A DNA stretch of 37,771 nt from DASQPE01 sp964519805 (GTDB taxonomy: Bacteria; Gemmatimonadota; Gemmatimonadetes; Gemmatimonadales; GWC2-71-9): the NCBI GenBank assembly GCA_964519805.1, contig CAZFKN010000017.1, positions 1 through 37,771 on the forward strand, written 5' to 3'. This document shows, piece by piece, positions 7,144 through 15,284 of the stretch (position 1 is the stretch's first letter; each line of letters starts with the position of its first letter). Below the pieces are notes generated by a model that saw only the letters and a list, made by a program, of their open reading frames with translations, was not told the origin of the DNA and made no database searches. The translations under genes were made by a program, and so were the position numbers.

Positions 7144-9537
7144 GTGGGAAAGACGTGGTCCCTGGTCGGCGCGGCGACCCTGCTCGCGCTGCCACTCGCG
7201 GCCCGATTGGTCGCGGCGCAACAAACGCTTGCCCCCGCCGATCAGTACGACCCGGTGTTCGATCAGCTCCAGAAGATGGAGCCCCGCACTGACCGCGTCG
7301 CGCCGGTTCACAACCTGATCCTCCGACGCGACGTGATCGAGCTCCATCTCGATGATGGCAAGCTCTACCTCACGACACCCGTCGGCGGTCGCACCGCCGC
7401 CGCTGTGTTCGTGGGTCACGGGTCGGTGTCCTTCGCCCCGCCGATGCCTCTCGAGCGGCGGCAGATGCTGCGGGTTCTGGGCGACTCGGTGCTCGACTCG
7501 CGCCTCACCGCGGTGACTTTCCTGGTCACCGACTCGACGCTCGACGAGCTGGGGCGCGGGCTCAGCTTCGGCACGGCCGCCGCGGTCGGCGAGGCCGCCG
7601 GTCCGCTGCACGACGCGCTCGACCACGTGCTGGACGGCAAGGCGCGCGAGGTGATCCAATCCTCCCTGATCGACGCATTGCTCAACGGCACCGTGAACGG
7701 GTTCTTCTACGCGCACGTGAAACGCGAGCGCGGCGAGGACCTGATGTTGATGGTGGACCCCGCGCAGGACGAGCAGGTCGTGCTGCTGCGCGGAGGTCGA
7801 CAGGGGCGGAAGGTCCGGATCGTGAGTCAGTTCCCGAGGGCGGCGGCCCGGAGTGACAGCTCGCCTGCGGCGACCGCGGCCGCGGCGATTCCGCACGGCG
7901 ATCCCTTCACGCTCGGCGGCGTACGGGTCGACGCGACGATCACCAAGGGGCTCGGGTTTTCAGCCATTGCCACCGTCGACATCTCCGCCCACGGGGAGCG
8001 GGGTACCTGGGCGCGCTTCGAGCTGTTTCCCGAGCTGCAGGTCGACTCGATCCGGGACGGCGCCGGGACCGATGCCCTGTTCCGCCCCAAGAACAGCGAC
8101 GAGCTGTGGATCCGCTTCGACCGGCCGCTTCACGTGGGAGAGACGCGCTCGATCCGCATCGCGTACCACGGCGACGTCATCGGCCACGCCTCGATGATCG
8201 ACAACTGGCTGCGGCGCGGCCTGCCGCAGCGGATGGCGGACTCGATCCGCGCCAGCGCGTCGAGAGACAGCTGGATCTACATCAAGGACTCCCAGACCTG
8301 GTTCCCGCGGTACCCCGCCTCGTGGGGCTGGTACCCCACAAACGTCGAGCTGACCTTCCATACCCCGACGCAATACCGGCTGGCGAGCGTCGGCCGGTTG
8401 GCGGCGTCGCATACAGAGGGTGATGTGACGACGACCCGGTGGGTCACGGAGCGTCCCGCGGAGCAGGTGTGCTTCAGCGTGGGGGAGTTCGACGAGTTCA
8501 AGATCAACGATCCCCGCATCCCGCCGGTCACCGTCCACATCAACGGGCAGGCGCACCGCGTGCTCTCCCGCCTCCTTCCCCTCTCACAGCAGGATCCCGA
8601 GAAGGACGTGGCGGGCGACGTCGCGAACAGTCTCGCATTCTTCACCCGGGTCTACGGTCCGCCGCTCTTCGACGAGTACTACGCGACCGAGATCCTGGGC
8701 TGGTACGGCCAGGCGTTTCCGGGCCTCATGTACCTGTCGCTCGAGACCTTCAATACAGTCAGTGAGAGCGGAAACGAAGAGACCTTCCGCGCGCACGAGA
8801 TGGCCCATCAGTGGTGGGGAATCGGTGTCGAGCCTGCCGGCTACCGGGACGTGTGGCTCTCCGAAGGCTTCGCCGACTTCTCGGGGCTGTGGTATACGCA
8901 GTTCATCCTCAACGACAACGACAAGTTCTTCAAGCAGCTGCGGATGCGCCGGGAGGCGATTCGCGCACGCCGGAACGACGCTCCACCGATCGCATTGGGC
9001 GGGCGCGTGCTCGAGACGGATGTGCCGCGGGACTACTCGCTCATCATCTACCAGAAGGGGGCATGGGTCCTCCACATGCTGCGGAACCTCATGATCGATT
9101 TCCGCACCATGAAGGAGGACGCCTTCACCGCGATGATGCAGGACTTCTACCGGCAGTACCGCGGGCGCCGCGCGTCGACCGCGGACTTCCAGCGCGTCGT
9201 GGAGAACCACGTCGGGATCCCGATGGACTGGTTCTTCCGGGAATGGGTCGAGGGCACCGCGGTTCCCACCTACACCCTGTCATGGCGCGCCGAGCCGCCC
9301 CAAAACGGTCACTACCCGATCCACCTGCGGGTGAGGCAGGAAGACGTGCCTCCGGACTTCGAAATGCCGGTGCCCATACGCATCCTCCTGGCGGGCGGCG
9401 CGGAGGCCTTCATTCGGCTCACGGTGCGCGGGCCGGTGACGGAAGGAACGTTCAACCTGCCGGGCGACCCGAAGGAGGTCGAGATCAACCCGCTCGAGTC
9501 GGTCCTCGCACAGGTGAAGACCGAGGCCTGGCGGTAG
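7144..9537 (+). CDS. secreted M1-family (gluzincin) metallopeptidase
   Basis: 797-residue secreted zinc peptidase. Translation from the GTG at 7144 gives a good signal peptide (VGKTWSLVGAATLLALPL, then AAQQ), while the 53 codons upstream in the same frame look non-coding; GAAGG about 11 nt upstream is the only ribosome-site candidate. The zinc site is HEMAH at 551-555 with Glu574, exactly the HExxH-x18-E spacing of M1 enzymes. Residues about 25-240 form an N-terminal module not found in classical aminopeptidase N. The exopeptidase GAMEN motif is not present; the equivalent place reads PGLMYLSLETF. The zinc site is intact, so it should be catalytic, but substrate-end recognition may differ from a normal aminopeptidase. 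It follows the S9 peptidase gene and may share its degradative role. Confidence 0.87.
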   Translation: MGKTWSLVGAATLLALPLAARLVAAQQTLAPADQYDPVFDQLQKMEPRTDRVAPVHNLILRRDVIELHLDDGKLYLTTPVGGRTAAAVFVGHGSVSFAPPMPLERRQMLRVLGDSVLDSRLTAVTFLVTDSTLDELGRGLSFGTAAAVGEAAGPLHDALDHVLDGKAREVIQSSLIDALLNGTVNGFFYAHVKRERGEDLMLMVDPAQDEQVVLLRGGRQGRKVRIVSQFPRAAARSDSSPAATAAAAIPHGDPFTLGGVRVDATITKGLGFSAIATVDISAHGERGTWARFELFPELQVDSIRDGAGTDALFRPKNSDELWIRFDRPLHVGETRSIRIAYHGDVIGHASMIDNWLRRGLPQRMADSIRASASRDSWIYIKDSQTWFPRYPASWGWYPTNVELTFHTPTQYRLASVGRLAASHTEGDVTTTRWVTERPAEQVCFSVGEFDEFKINDPRIPPVTVHINGQAHRVLSRLLPLSQQDPEKDVAGDVANSLAFFTRVYGPPLFDEYYATEILGWYGQAFPGLMYLSLETFNTVSESGNEETFRAHEMAHQWWGIGVEPAGYRDVWLSEGFADFSGLWYTQFILNDNDKFFKQLRMRREAIRARRNDAPPIALGGRVLETDVPRDYSLIIYQKGAWVLHMLRNLMIDFRTMKEDAFTAMMQDFYRQYRGRRASTADFQRVVENHVGIPMDWFFREWVEGTAVPTYTLSWRAEPPQNGHYPIHLRVRQEDVPPDFEMPVPIRILLAGGAEAFIRLTVRGPVTEGTFNLPGDPKEVEINPLESVLAQVKTEAWR

Positions 9538-9627
9538 CGGTCCGATCGCAAGCTGTTATCCTGTTGACCTTTGTATGCTAACCGTGATTCAGTTGAATTC
9601 TGACTACGTAACGGTCATATTTCTCAG

Positions 9628-10911
9628 GTGCCGGATGCCCAGCTGATTCCCCGCCGCGCTCAAGCGCAGCTCCGGACCGCTCTCGCCCGGTCCCCGGTGG
9701 TCCTCCTCACCGGCGCCCGCCAGACCGGGAAGACCACCCTCGCCACCGCTGCGACAGGCGAAGAACCGGATTTCGAGCTCGCAGGCCTGGATGACGCCGG
9801 CACGCTCGCGCTGGCTCGCCGAGATCCGATCGGCTTCCTCGACAGCCTTGGGCCCCGAGCGATGATCGACGAGGCCCAACGCGCCCCGGAGCTCCTGCTG
9901 TCGATCGCGGGCTCGGCGCACCCGGGCCGAGCGCCCGGTCACCTGCTGCTCACGGCATCGGCCAGCCCGCTGGCGATGGCAGGGCTCTCGGAGTGGCCTG
10001 CGGGGCTGGTCGAGACCATCCCGCTGCACCCGCTCTCCCAAGGCGAGATCCGCCGTGTGCCGGAGCGATTCGTGGACGCCGTCTTCGCGGGTGATCCAAC
10101 CGGCATCTCCGGCGGCTCGCGCGACGAGGCAATCGCCGCGGCGCTGGTGGGGGGCTATCCGCGGGTACAATCGCTCGGATTCGAGCGGCAGGGCGCCTGG
10201 TTCCGGTCCTACGTGAGCACGTTGCTCGATCGGGATGTCCGGGATCTCGCCCAGGTAGGCGGGCTCGCGCCCCTCCTGCAGTTGCTCGGGCTTCTGGCTA
10301 CGCGGTCCGGCGGCCCCGTCAACGCTGCGGGGCTGGCTCGCGATCTGGCGGTGCCGAACACCAGCCTCCGGCGCTACCTCACGCTGCTCGAGGCGGCCCA
10401 TCTGGTGATCCGGCTCCCCGCGTGGAGCGGAAGAGTCGGCCGCCCGCTGGTAAAGGCAGCGAGGCTGTTCCTCGCCGACACCGGTCTCATGGCACACCTC
10501 GCTTTGATCACCGAGGAGCGACTGGCGCAGGATTCGGCTGTGGCGGGTCCGCTGATCGAGACGTTCGCGGTGTTGGAGCTGCTCAAGCAGGCCGGATGGA
10601 GCCGGACCAGGCCGAGCGTGTCGCACTTCCGGACCGAGGTCGGGCACGAAGTCGACGTCCTGCTCCAGGGCGCCGATGGTGCCATCGTGGGGATCGATGT
10701 GCGGAGTGCGTTCACCGTGGGGCCGCCGGACCTGCGCGGGCTGTCGACGCTCCGCGATCTCACGGGAGGGCGCTTCCGGCGGGGCGTGCTGCTGTATCTG
10801 GGCCGCGAGTCGGTGGAGGTGGGCGACCGGTTGTGGGCGGTGCCGCTCGCCGGGCTGTGGTCGGGCGTCTCGGAGCCGCGTCGGGCGGGGAGCGCAGCGG
10901 GCAGCGCGTGA
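9628..10911 (+). CDS. AAA-type ATPase with DUF4143 C-terminal domain
   Basis: 427-residue predicted cytoplasmic ATPase. The Walker A motif is GARQTGKT at 29-36 and Walker B is AMIDEAQ with Asp81-Glu82. The C-terminal half (about 190-400) matches the DUF4143 layout: a segment around SYVSTLLDRDVRDLAQ, a winged-helix-like stretch and a restriction-fold-like end (EVGHEVDVLL). The family is widespread, patchily distributed and of unknown role. The GTG at 9628 is the only sensible start. The 90 bp before it are clearly richer in A and T than the surroundings (around 9555-9625), with a TTGACC at 9564-9569 but no convincing -10 box. It is probably a stand-alone gene, unrelated to the peptidase cluster and possibly acquired. 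Confidence 0.88.
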   Translation: MPDAQLIPRRAQAQLRTALARSPVVLLTGARQTGKTTLATAATGEEPDFELAGLDDAGTLALARRDPIGFLDSLGPRAMIDEAQRAPELLLSIAGSAHPGRAPGHLLLTASASPLAMAGLSEWPAGLVETIPLHPLSQGEIRRVPERFVDAVFAGDPTGISGGSRDEAIAAALVGGYPRVQSLGFERQGAWFRSYVSTLLDRDVRDLAQVGGLAPLLQLLGLLATRSGGPVNAAGLARDLAVPNTSLRRYLTLLEAAHLVIRLPAWSGRVGRPLVKAARLFLADTGLMAHLALITEERLAQDSAVAGPLIETFAVLELLKQAGWSRTRPSVSHFRTEVGHEVDVLLQGADGAIVGIDVRSAFTVGPPDLRGLSTLRDLTGGRFRRGVLLYLGRESVEVGDRLWAVPLAGLWSGVSEPRRAGSAAGSA

Positions 10912-10971
10912 GCGACGGCAAAATCCGGTCGCGCTGCCCGCGTGCGCCTTGGAGGAGGGTGCCGTCGCTCA
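10897..10971. terminator. two interleaved perfect 12-bp inverted repeats between convergent genes
   Basis: GCGGGCAGCGCG (10897-10908) pairs perfectly with CGCGCTGCCCGC (10930-10941). TGAGCGACGGCA (10909-10920) pairs perfectly with TGCCGTCGCTCA (10960-10971). The arms alternate A-B-A'-B', so the two stems are either mutually exclusive or form a pseudoknot. The outer bases of the second repeat are the TGA stop codons of the two convergent genes. This is a likely bidirectional transcription end, though no T-run follows either arm. Confidence 0.5.
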
Positions 10972-11952
10972 GTGATCCGAAACCGACCCGCTCACCACTT
11001 CCGGTGTCGAGTCCCGCGCCATTCCGGCATCCTGGCTCAACGCGTCGCGCCACCGCTCCACGCCGGACTGGAAGTCCCGGGCGAGCGCAACCAGATCCAC
11101 CGTGGCCTCCGTTGAGTCCACGCCCCGGGCCGACACGCGCGCGAGCGCGATCGCGGCCTTTTGATAGGAGCTGTCCGCGTTGAGCGCGGCCTGATACGCC
11201 TGGGCCGCTGCGCCCGGATGGCCGGTGGCCTCGAGCGCCTGGCCCAGGTTGTTCTGGAACACCGGGGCGCCGGGCTTGATCTGGGTCGCACGAGCGAGCG
11301 GAGCCAGCGCCTCATCCGGGCACCCCTGCTGGATGTAGATCAGGGCCAGGTTGTTCATCGCCCAGACGTCGTGGTCGTCCAGTGTGATTGCGTGCCGGAA
11401 GGCATCGATCGCCTCTTCGGTCTTGCCCAGCTCCACCTGCGTACGACCCAGCACCCGCCAGGACTCGGCCGAGGTCGAGTCGAACGCAAGCGCCGCCTGC
11501 ACGCGGTCGAGTGCTTCGTCGTTCCGCCCCAGCTCGATCAGCACGCGCGCCGAGTTGAGCAGGCTCTTCTGATGCCGGGGGTCCAACTTGAGCGCCTCGC
11601 CGAAGGCGACGTCCGCCTGGGCGAGATTCCCGGCCTTCCAGGACGACAGGCCGAGCATGTAGAAGCCCCAGGGGTTGTCGGGCTTACGCTCGGTGTACGC
11701 GGTGAAGAGCTGCGCCGCCTCGTCGTAGCGGCCGGCCTGGTACACCGACTCCGCGTCGCTGTACGCGACGACCTTGCGGGTGACCGTTTCCGGAGCGGGC
11801 GTGCCGGTAGCGGGCGCGGGTACCGACGCGCCCACCGTCACCGAGCCGGCGGCGCTGGTGGTTTGCGCGGTGTCGCGGTTGCCGCAGCCGATGGCGAGCA
11901 TCAGCAGGGGAGAGACCGCAACGAGCGAGAGACGGCTGAACGGGGCGAGCAT
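10969..11952 (-). CDS. TPR-repeat lipoprotein, probable target of the adjacent sigma-54 activator
   Basis: 327-residue lipoprotein. The signal peptide MLAPFSRLSLVAVSPLLMLAIGC ends in a lipobox-like LAIGC. A low-complexity Ala/Thr/Pro linker (about 25-55) leads to at least six tetratricopeptide repeats (about 60-285; repeated patterns such as YxxGRYDEAAQLF, LAQADVAFGEAL and TEEAIDAFRHAI), which normally bind partner proteins. The ATG at 11952 is chosen over a longer frame because AGGAGG lies 6 nt before it and a lipoprotein signal follows. It probably sits in the periplasm, attached to a membrane. The upstream 294 bp contain a sigma-54-like promoter and two palindromes, described separately, so expression is probably controlled by the response regulator encoded just upstream. 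TPR lipoproteins under sigma-54 control are known from PEP-CTERM systems, but no sorting signals are seen here. Confidence 0.9.
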   Translation of the reverse strand: MLAPFSRLSLVAVSPLLMLAIGCGNRDTAQTTSAAGSVTVGASVPAPATGTPAPETVTRKVVAYSDAESVYQAGRYDEAAQLFTAYTERKPDNPWGFYMLGLSSWKAGNLAQADVAFGEALKLDPRHQKSLLNSARVLIELGRNDEALDRVQAALAFDSTSAESWRVLGRTQVELGKTEEAIDAFRHAITLDDHDVWAMNNLALIYIQQGCPDEALAPLARATQIKPGAPVFQNNLGQALEATGHPGAAAQAYQAALNADSSYQKAAIALARVSARGVDSTEATVDLVALARDFQSGVERWRDALSQDAGMARDSTPEVVSGSVSDH

Positions 11953-12010
11953 GACTTCCTCCTGGGTGCGGCGCCGGAGCGCAGTGGGGTGATCGGGCGC
12001 CGCACCTAAG

Positions 12011-12026
12011 GGCAACCCGAGGACCA
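12011..12026 (-). promoter_or_regulatory. sigma-54-like -24/-12 promoter of the TPR lipoprotein gene
   Basis: The minus strand reads TGGTCCTCGGGTTGCC from 12026 to 12011. GG at 12025-12024 and GC at 12013-12012 are separated by exactly 10 nt, with TTGC intact, as sigma-54 promoters require. CA of the consensus TGGCAC is not conserved. The predicted transcription start, near 12000, is 48 nt before the ATG at 11952, leaving room for the AGGAGG ribosome site. The neighbouring activator gene makes the match more credible than its score alone. Confidence 0.42.
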
Positions 12027-12122
12027 CTCGGCTCGGCACTCGGAGGATATCGGCCAACGTGATACGGGAGTGGGCGTTGCGAGGCACATCGGCGGAGGCT
12101 GGGTCGGCTCGTCCGGGCGCAG

Positions 12123-12174
12123 CGTGTTCGACGGGACACGGATCAAAGCCGGCCCACGTGTCCGGGCGGACACG
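12123..12174. promoter_or_regulatory. tandem 7-4-7 palindromes, probable activator binding sites
   Basis: Two copies of CGTGTYC-N4-GGACACG occur at 12123-12140 (CGTGTTC-N4-GGACACG, one G-T mismatch) and 12157-12174 (CGTGTCC-N4-GGACACG, perfect). Their centres are 34 bp apart, a little over three helical turns. They lie about 131 and 165 bp upstream of the predicted sigma-54 start, the usual distance for enhancer sites of NtrC-type activators. The DNA is non-coding, just after the activator gene's stop. Confidence 0.5.
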
Positions 12175-12246
12175 GATGGGTGGTGTCGACGTGACTGAGT
12201 ACGGGCCGAATGCAGGCGGGTGGCGCGATGCGCGCCTTTGAGGCGG

Positions 12247-13605
12247 CTAAGGCGTGGGGCGCTCGACTCCCAGCCGCCGCATGATCTTGAGCAGGCTGGC
12301 GTGGTCGGCGAGACCCAGCTCCTCGGCGGTTCGGGTGACGTGCCAGCCGTTCCGCTCGAGCGCCGACACGACGATCCGCCGCTCGGCTTCGGCGCGAAGC
12401 TCCTGGAACGAGCGCCCATCCCGGGAGGCAGACGGGCGGGCCTCCAGGATCTCCGCGGGAACGTCCTCGGGGCCTATGATCTCACCGTCGGCGGCGATGA
12501 CCATCCGCTCGATCGCATTGCGCAGCTCGCGGACGTTGTTGCGGGCCCAGTCGTAGCTCATGAGCGCGTCCAGCGCGTCGGCGGCGATGCGCTTCTTCCG
12601 CATCCCGAACCGCTCGCAGATGCCGCCCAGCACCGCATCAGCGATGGCGGGGATGTCCGAGACCCGCTCGCGGAGCGGCGGCACGCGGATCACGTGGGCG
12701 TTGAGCCGGAACAGCAGATCTTGGCGGAACCGCCCGGCGGCGACGTCGGCGTCCAGCTCGCGATTCGTCGCCGCCACCACCCGCGCCTCGACGCGAAGCG
12801 GCCGCGTGCTCCCCAACCGGGTGACGGTGCGTTCCTCCAGCACCCGGAGCAGCTTGGCCTGTGCCGGAAGCGGCAGGTCCCCGATCTCGTCGAGAAACAG
12901 GGTCCCGCGCTCCGCGGCCTCGAACGCGCCGCGTCGCGTCGCCGACGCGCCGGTGAACGCGCCGCGCTCGTGGCCGAACAGCTCGCCCTCGACGAGGTTC
13001 TCCGGCAGCGCGGCGCAGTTGATGGCGACGAACGGTGCCGAGGGGTTCGCGCCGAAGCGGTGGAGGTCCCGTGCGACGAGCTCCTTGCCCGAGCCGCTCT
13101 CGCCGAGGACCAGTACGTGGGTCGGAATCGGGGCCAGCCGGGCGATGGCTTCGTGCAGCTTGCGCATGGGGGCGCTGTCGCCCACGAGCGAGCTGTCGGC
13201 ATCGAGCCGGCGGCGGAGCGTCCGGACCTCGGCCTCGAGGCGCCGGCGTTCCAGCACGGTCTCGATCTCGCGCACGATCCGCTCCATGGGCTCGCTCTTG
13301 TCCACGAACCCTGCGGCGCCAAGCCGCACCGCCTGGATGCAGCGATCGAAGTTGCCGGTGCCGGTGTAGACGATGACCGGCGTCTCGACTCCGCGACGGC
13401 CGAGGAGGCGGAGCACCTCGAAGCCGTCCATGCCGGGCATCTCGAGGTCGAGCACGACGCACTCGGGTGCGTCCCGCGCGATGGCCTCGAGCGCGTCCTC
13501 GCCGCTCCCGGCCGTCGCAACCTCGTAACCACCCAGGCGCTTGAGATCGTAGGCGTACTGCTCGGCCATCGGCCGCACATCGTCCACAACGAGCACGAGG
13601 GTCAC
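12247..13605 (-). CDS. NtrC-family sigma-54-dependent response regulator
   Basis: 452-residue transcription activator with the full three-domain layout. The receiver (1-115) has the acidic pair Asp8-Asp9, phospho-acceptor Asp53 and Lys104. The AAA+ domain (about 140-370) has Walker A GESGSGKE (169-176), the sigma-54-contacting GAFTGA loop (216-221) and Walker B LFLDEIGD (237-244). A Fis-type helix-turn-helix lies at about 410-450 (TRTAEELGLADHASLLKIMRR). All key residues are intact, so it should hydrolyse ATP and open sigma-54 promoters after phosphorylation. Its ATG overlaps the kinase stop by 4 nt, which makes it the kinase's partner. Its likely operators and target promoter are in the region that follows its own stop codon. 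Confidence 0.95.
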   Translation of the reverse strand: MTLVLVVDDVRPMAEQYAYDLKRLGGYEVATAGSGEDALEAIARDAPECVVLDLEMPGMDGFEVLRLLGRRGVETPVIVYTGTGNFDRCIQAVRLGAAGFVDKSEPMERIVREIETVLERRRLEAEVRTLRRRLDADSSLVGDSAPMRKLHEAIARLAPIPTHVLVLGESGSGKELVARDLHRFGANPSAPFVAINCAALPENLVEGELFGHERGAFTGASATRRGAFEAAERGTLFLDEIGDLPLPAQAKLLRVLEERTVTRLGSTRPLRVEARVVAATNRELDADVAAGRFRQDLLFRLNAHVIRVPPLRERVSDIPAIADAVLGGICERFGMRKKRIAADALDALMSYDWARNNVRELRNAIERMVIAADGEIIGPEDVPAEILEARPSASRDGRSFQELRAEAERRIVVSALERNGWHVTRTAEELGLADHASLLKIMRRLGVERPTP

Positions 13606-15284
13606 GGGGACGTCCTCCGGGGAAGCTCGACGATCACGCGTGTACCGACGTCCGGCTCGGTCTCCACCCGCAGGCGGCCGCCGAGATCCTGCACCAGGCG
13701 GCGCACGATGGTGAGCCCCAAGCCGGTTCCGCCTGCCTTCGTGGTGAAGAAATCGTCGAACGCCTGGTCCAGCTCCGCGCGGGTCATACCTCGTCCGGTG
13801 TCGGCGACGGTGATCCGCACCACCGGCTCCGGTCCATCCTGGGCGATCGCCGTCACGATGCTCACCATGTCGCCGTCGCGGCCGCTGAGCCCGTCCGCCG
13901 CATTGCCGACCAGGTTCTCCAACACGCGCCGAATGGCCAGCTCGTCGCCCATCACGGAGGGAAGATCGGGCGCGAGATCCAGCCGCAGTGGGGTCCGGGC
14001 CTCCGCGACCCGCGCGACCTCGCGGGCCACGACGTTCACGTCGCAGGCGCGCTGCGCCATCGGCGGCGTCAGGCGAGCGTAGTTCTGTGCGAGGGTCTCG
14101 AGATACAGGACACTCGACTCGAGCGTCCCCCGGCGCTCCTCGAACACGGCGGGCAGCGCCGCCGGCTCCTCGGCCGCAACCCGGGAGAGGTGACGGAGCA
14201 CATGCCGGATCGGGGCGAGCCCGTTCTTCACGTCGTGATTCACCTGGCGGGCGACGTCGCCCAGAGTGGCCCGGCGCTCGGCCTCACGCACGCGGGCGGC
14301 GCTCTGGCGGAGGCGCGTCGTCATCTCTCCCAGCAGGCGGCCAAGCGCCCCGATCTCGTCCCGCCGGTCGGTGGTGAAATCGACGTCGAGACGGTCCAGG
14401 TCGATCGTCCCGGTTTTCCGGGCGAGCTCGGCGAGCGGCTCGCCGATCCGGCGCGCGAGCCACGCTGCGGCGAGCACGGCCGCGGCCGCGGTGAGGCCCA
14501 ACGCCGCGAGGAACCAGCCATCGACGCCGCGGCGCAGGGCCTCCAGCGGCGCGAGCGATTGGGTGATGACGACCCGTGCCGTATCCGGGGCAGGGACGCC
14601 GGTCCGGACAAGATCGAGATACGGAACCCCGATGCGCGCGACGACCTCATCGCCGGCGGGCTGCGTTGTGTCCGCGCCGGGCACGAGCAACGCAACCGCA
14701 AGACCACCAACCGAGTCGCCGCGGGCGAGGTGGGCGGGGTCGAGCATCACGCCGCCTGCGACGGTGAAGCGGCGGCCGCCCACGCGAAGCGAGTCGAGGC
14801 GGGCCAGCGCGAGCAGCTCGCCTTCGGCCGTGCGTACCCGGACGAGGGCGACCGTGTCCCGGGTGGCGGCGAGAAAGCCCGGCAGCGCCGGCTCCTCACG
14901 ATCGAACTCGTTGCGGAAGTGTCCCGAGCTCAGGATGCGTCCGCTCGTGTCCTGCACCTGGAGCAAGGCGAGCCCCGCGAGGCGCATCGCGCCGCCGGCG
15001 TAGTCGAGAAGCCAGCCGCGGACTTCCGCGTCGCCCTGCACGGCGGCCCGGCGGAACCGGTTGTCGGCGGCCAGCTCGTCCGTGAGCGCGGCAAGACGGG
15101 ATGAGACGTCGCCGCCTTGGCGACGCAGGTCGCCCTCGATCACCGCCGCCAGCGCGCGCACCCGCCGATCGTACTCGGCGACGAGGCGCCGGTCCATCTC
15201 CCGCCGGACGCCGACCGCCAGCACGGCCAGCGGGATCGACAGGACGGCCACGAACGCGAGAAAGAGCCGCGCGCGGAACGTCAC
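13602..15284 (-). CDS. membrane sensor histidine kinase with large periplasmic domain
   Basis: 560 residues from the GTG at 15284. The first membrane helix is at 7-25, followed by a periplasmic sensor region of about 230 residues with no recognised ligand motif but a Cache-like length. The second helix is at 256-278, then a HAMP linker (278-330) and a dimerisation helix with phospho-acceptor His350 in the NtrB-like context QVNHDVKNGL. The ATPase domain has the N box (ENLVGNAADGL), G1 (DTGRGM), an F box (FDDFFTTKAG) and G2 (GTGLGL). The GTG is chosen because it creates a GTGA overlap with the upstream gene and a sensible N-terminus; the longer frame lacks one. It is translationally coupled on both sides, so the lipoprotein, kinase and regulator should be made together. 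Confidence 0.93.
   Translation of the reverse strand: MTFRARLFLAFVAVLSIPLAVLAVGVRREMDRRLVAEYDRRVRALAAVIEGDLRRQGGDVSSRLAALTDELAADNRFRRAAVQGDAEVRGWLLDYAGGAMRLAGLALLQVQDTSGRILSSGHFRNEFDREEPALPGFLAATRDTVALVRVRTAEGELLALARLDSLRVGGRRFTVAGGVMLDPAHLARGDSVGGLAVALLVPGADTTQPAGDEVVARIGVPYLDLVRTGVPAPDTARVVITQSLAPLEALRRGVDGWFLAALGLTAAAAVLAAAWLARRIGEPLAELARKTGTIDLDRLDVDFTTDRRDEIGALGRLLGEMTTRLRQSAARVREAERRATLGDVARQVNHDVKNGLAPIRHVLRHLSRVAAEEPAALPAVFEERRGTLESSVLYLETLAQNYARLTPPMAQRACDVNVVAREVARVAEARTPLRLDLAPDLPSVMGDELAIRRVLENLVGNAADGLSGRDGDMVSIVTAIAQDGPEPVVRITVADTGRGMTRAELDQAFDDFFTTKAGGTGLGLTIVRRLVQDLGGRLRVETEPDVGTRVIVELPRRTSP

Noticed and set aside
9564..9598. sigma-70 promoter of the DUF4143 gene (TTGACC or TTGAAT as -35)
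   Set aside because: No acceptable -10 hexamer occurs at 16-18 nt from either candidate.
12220..14082. 620-codon open frame on the plus strand opposite the regulator and kinase
   Set aside because: It lies entirely opposite two clear genes, has a low-complexity Arg/Ala/Asp-rich translation and no domain. High GC content keeps such antisense frames open.
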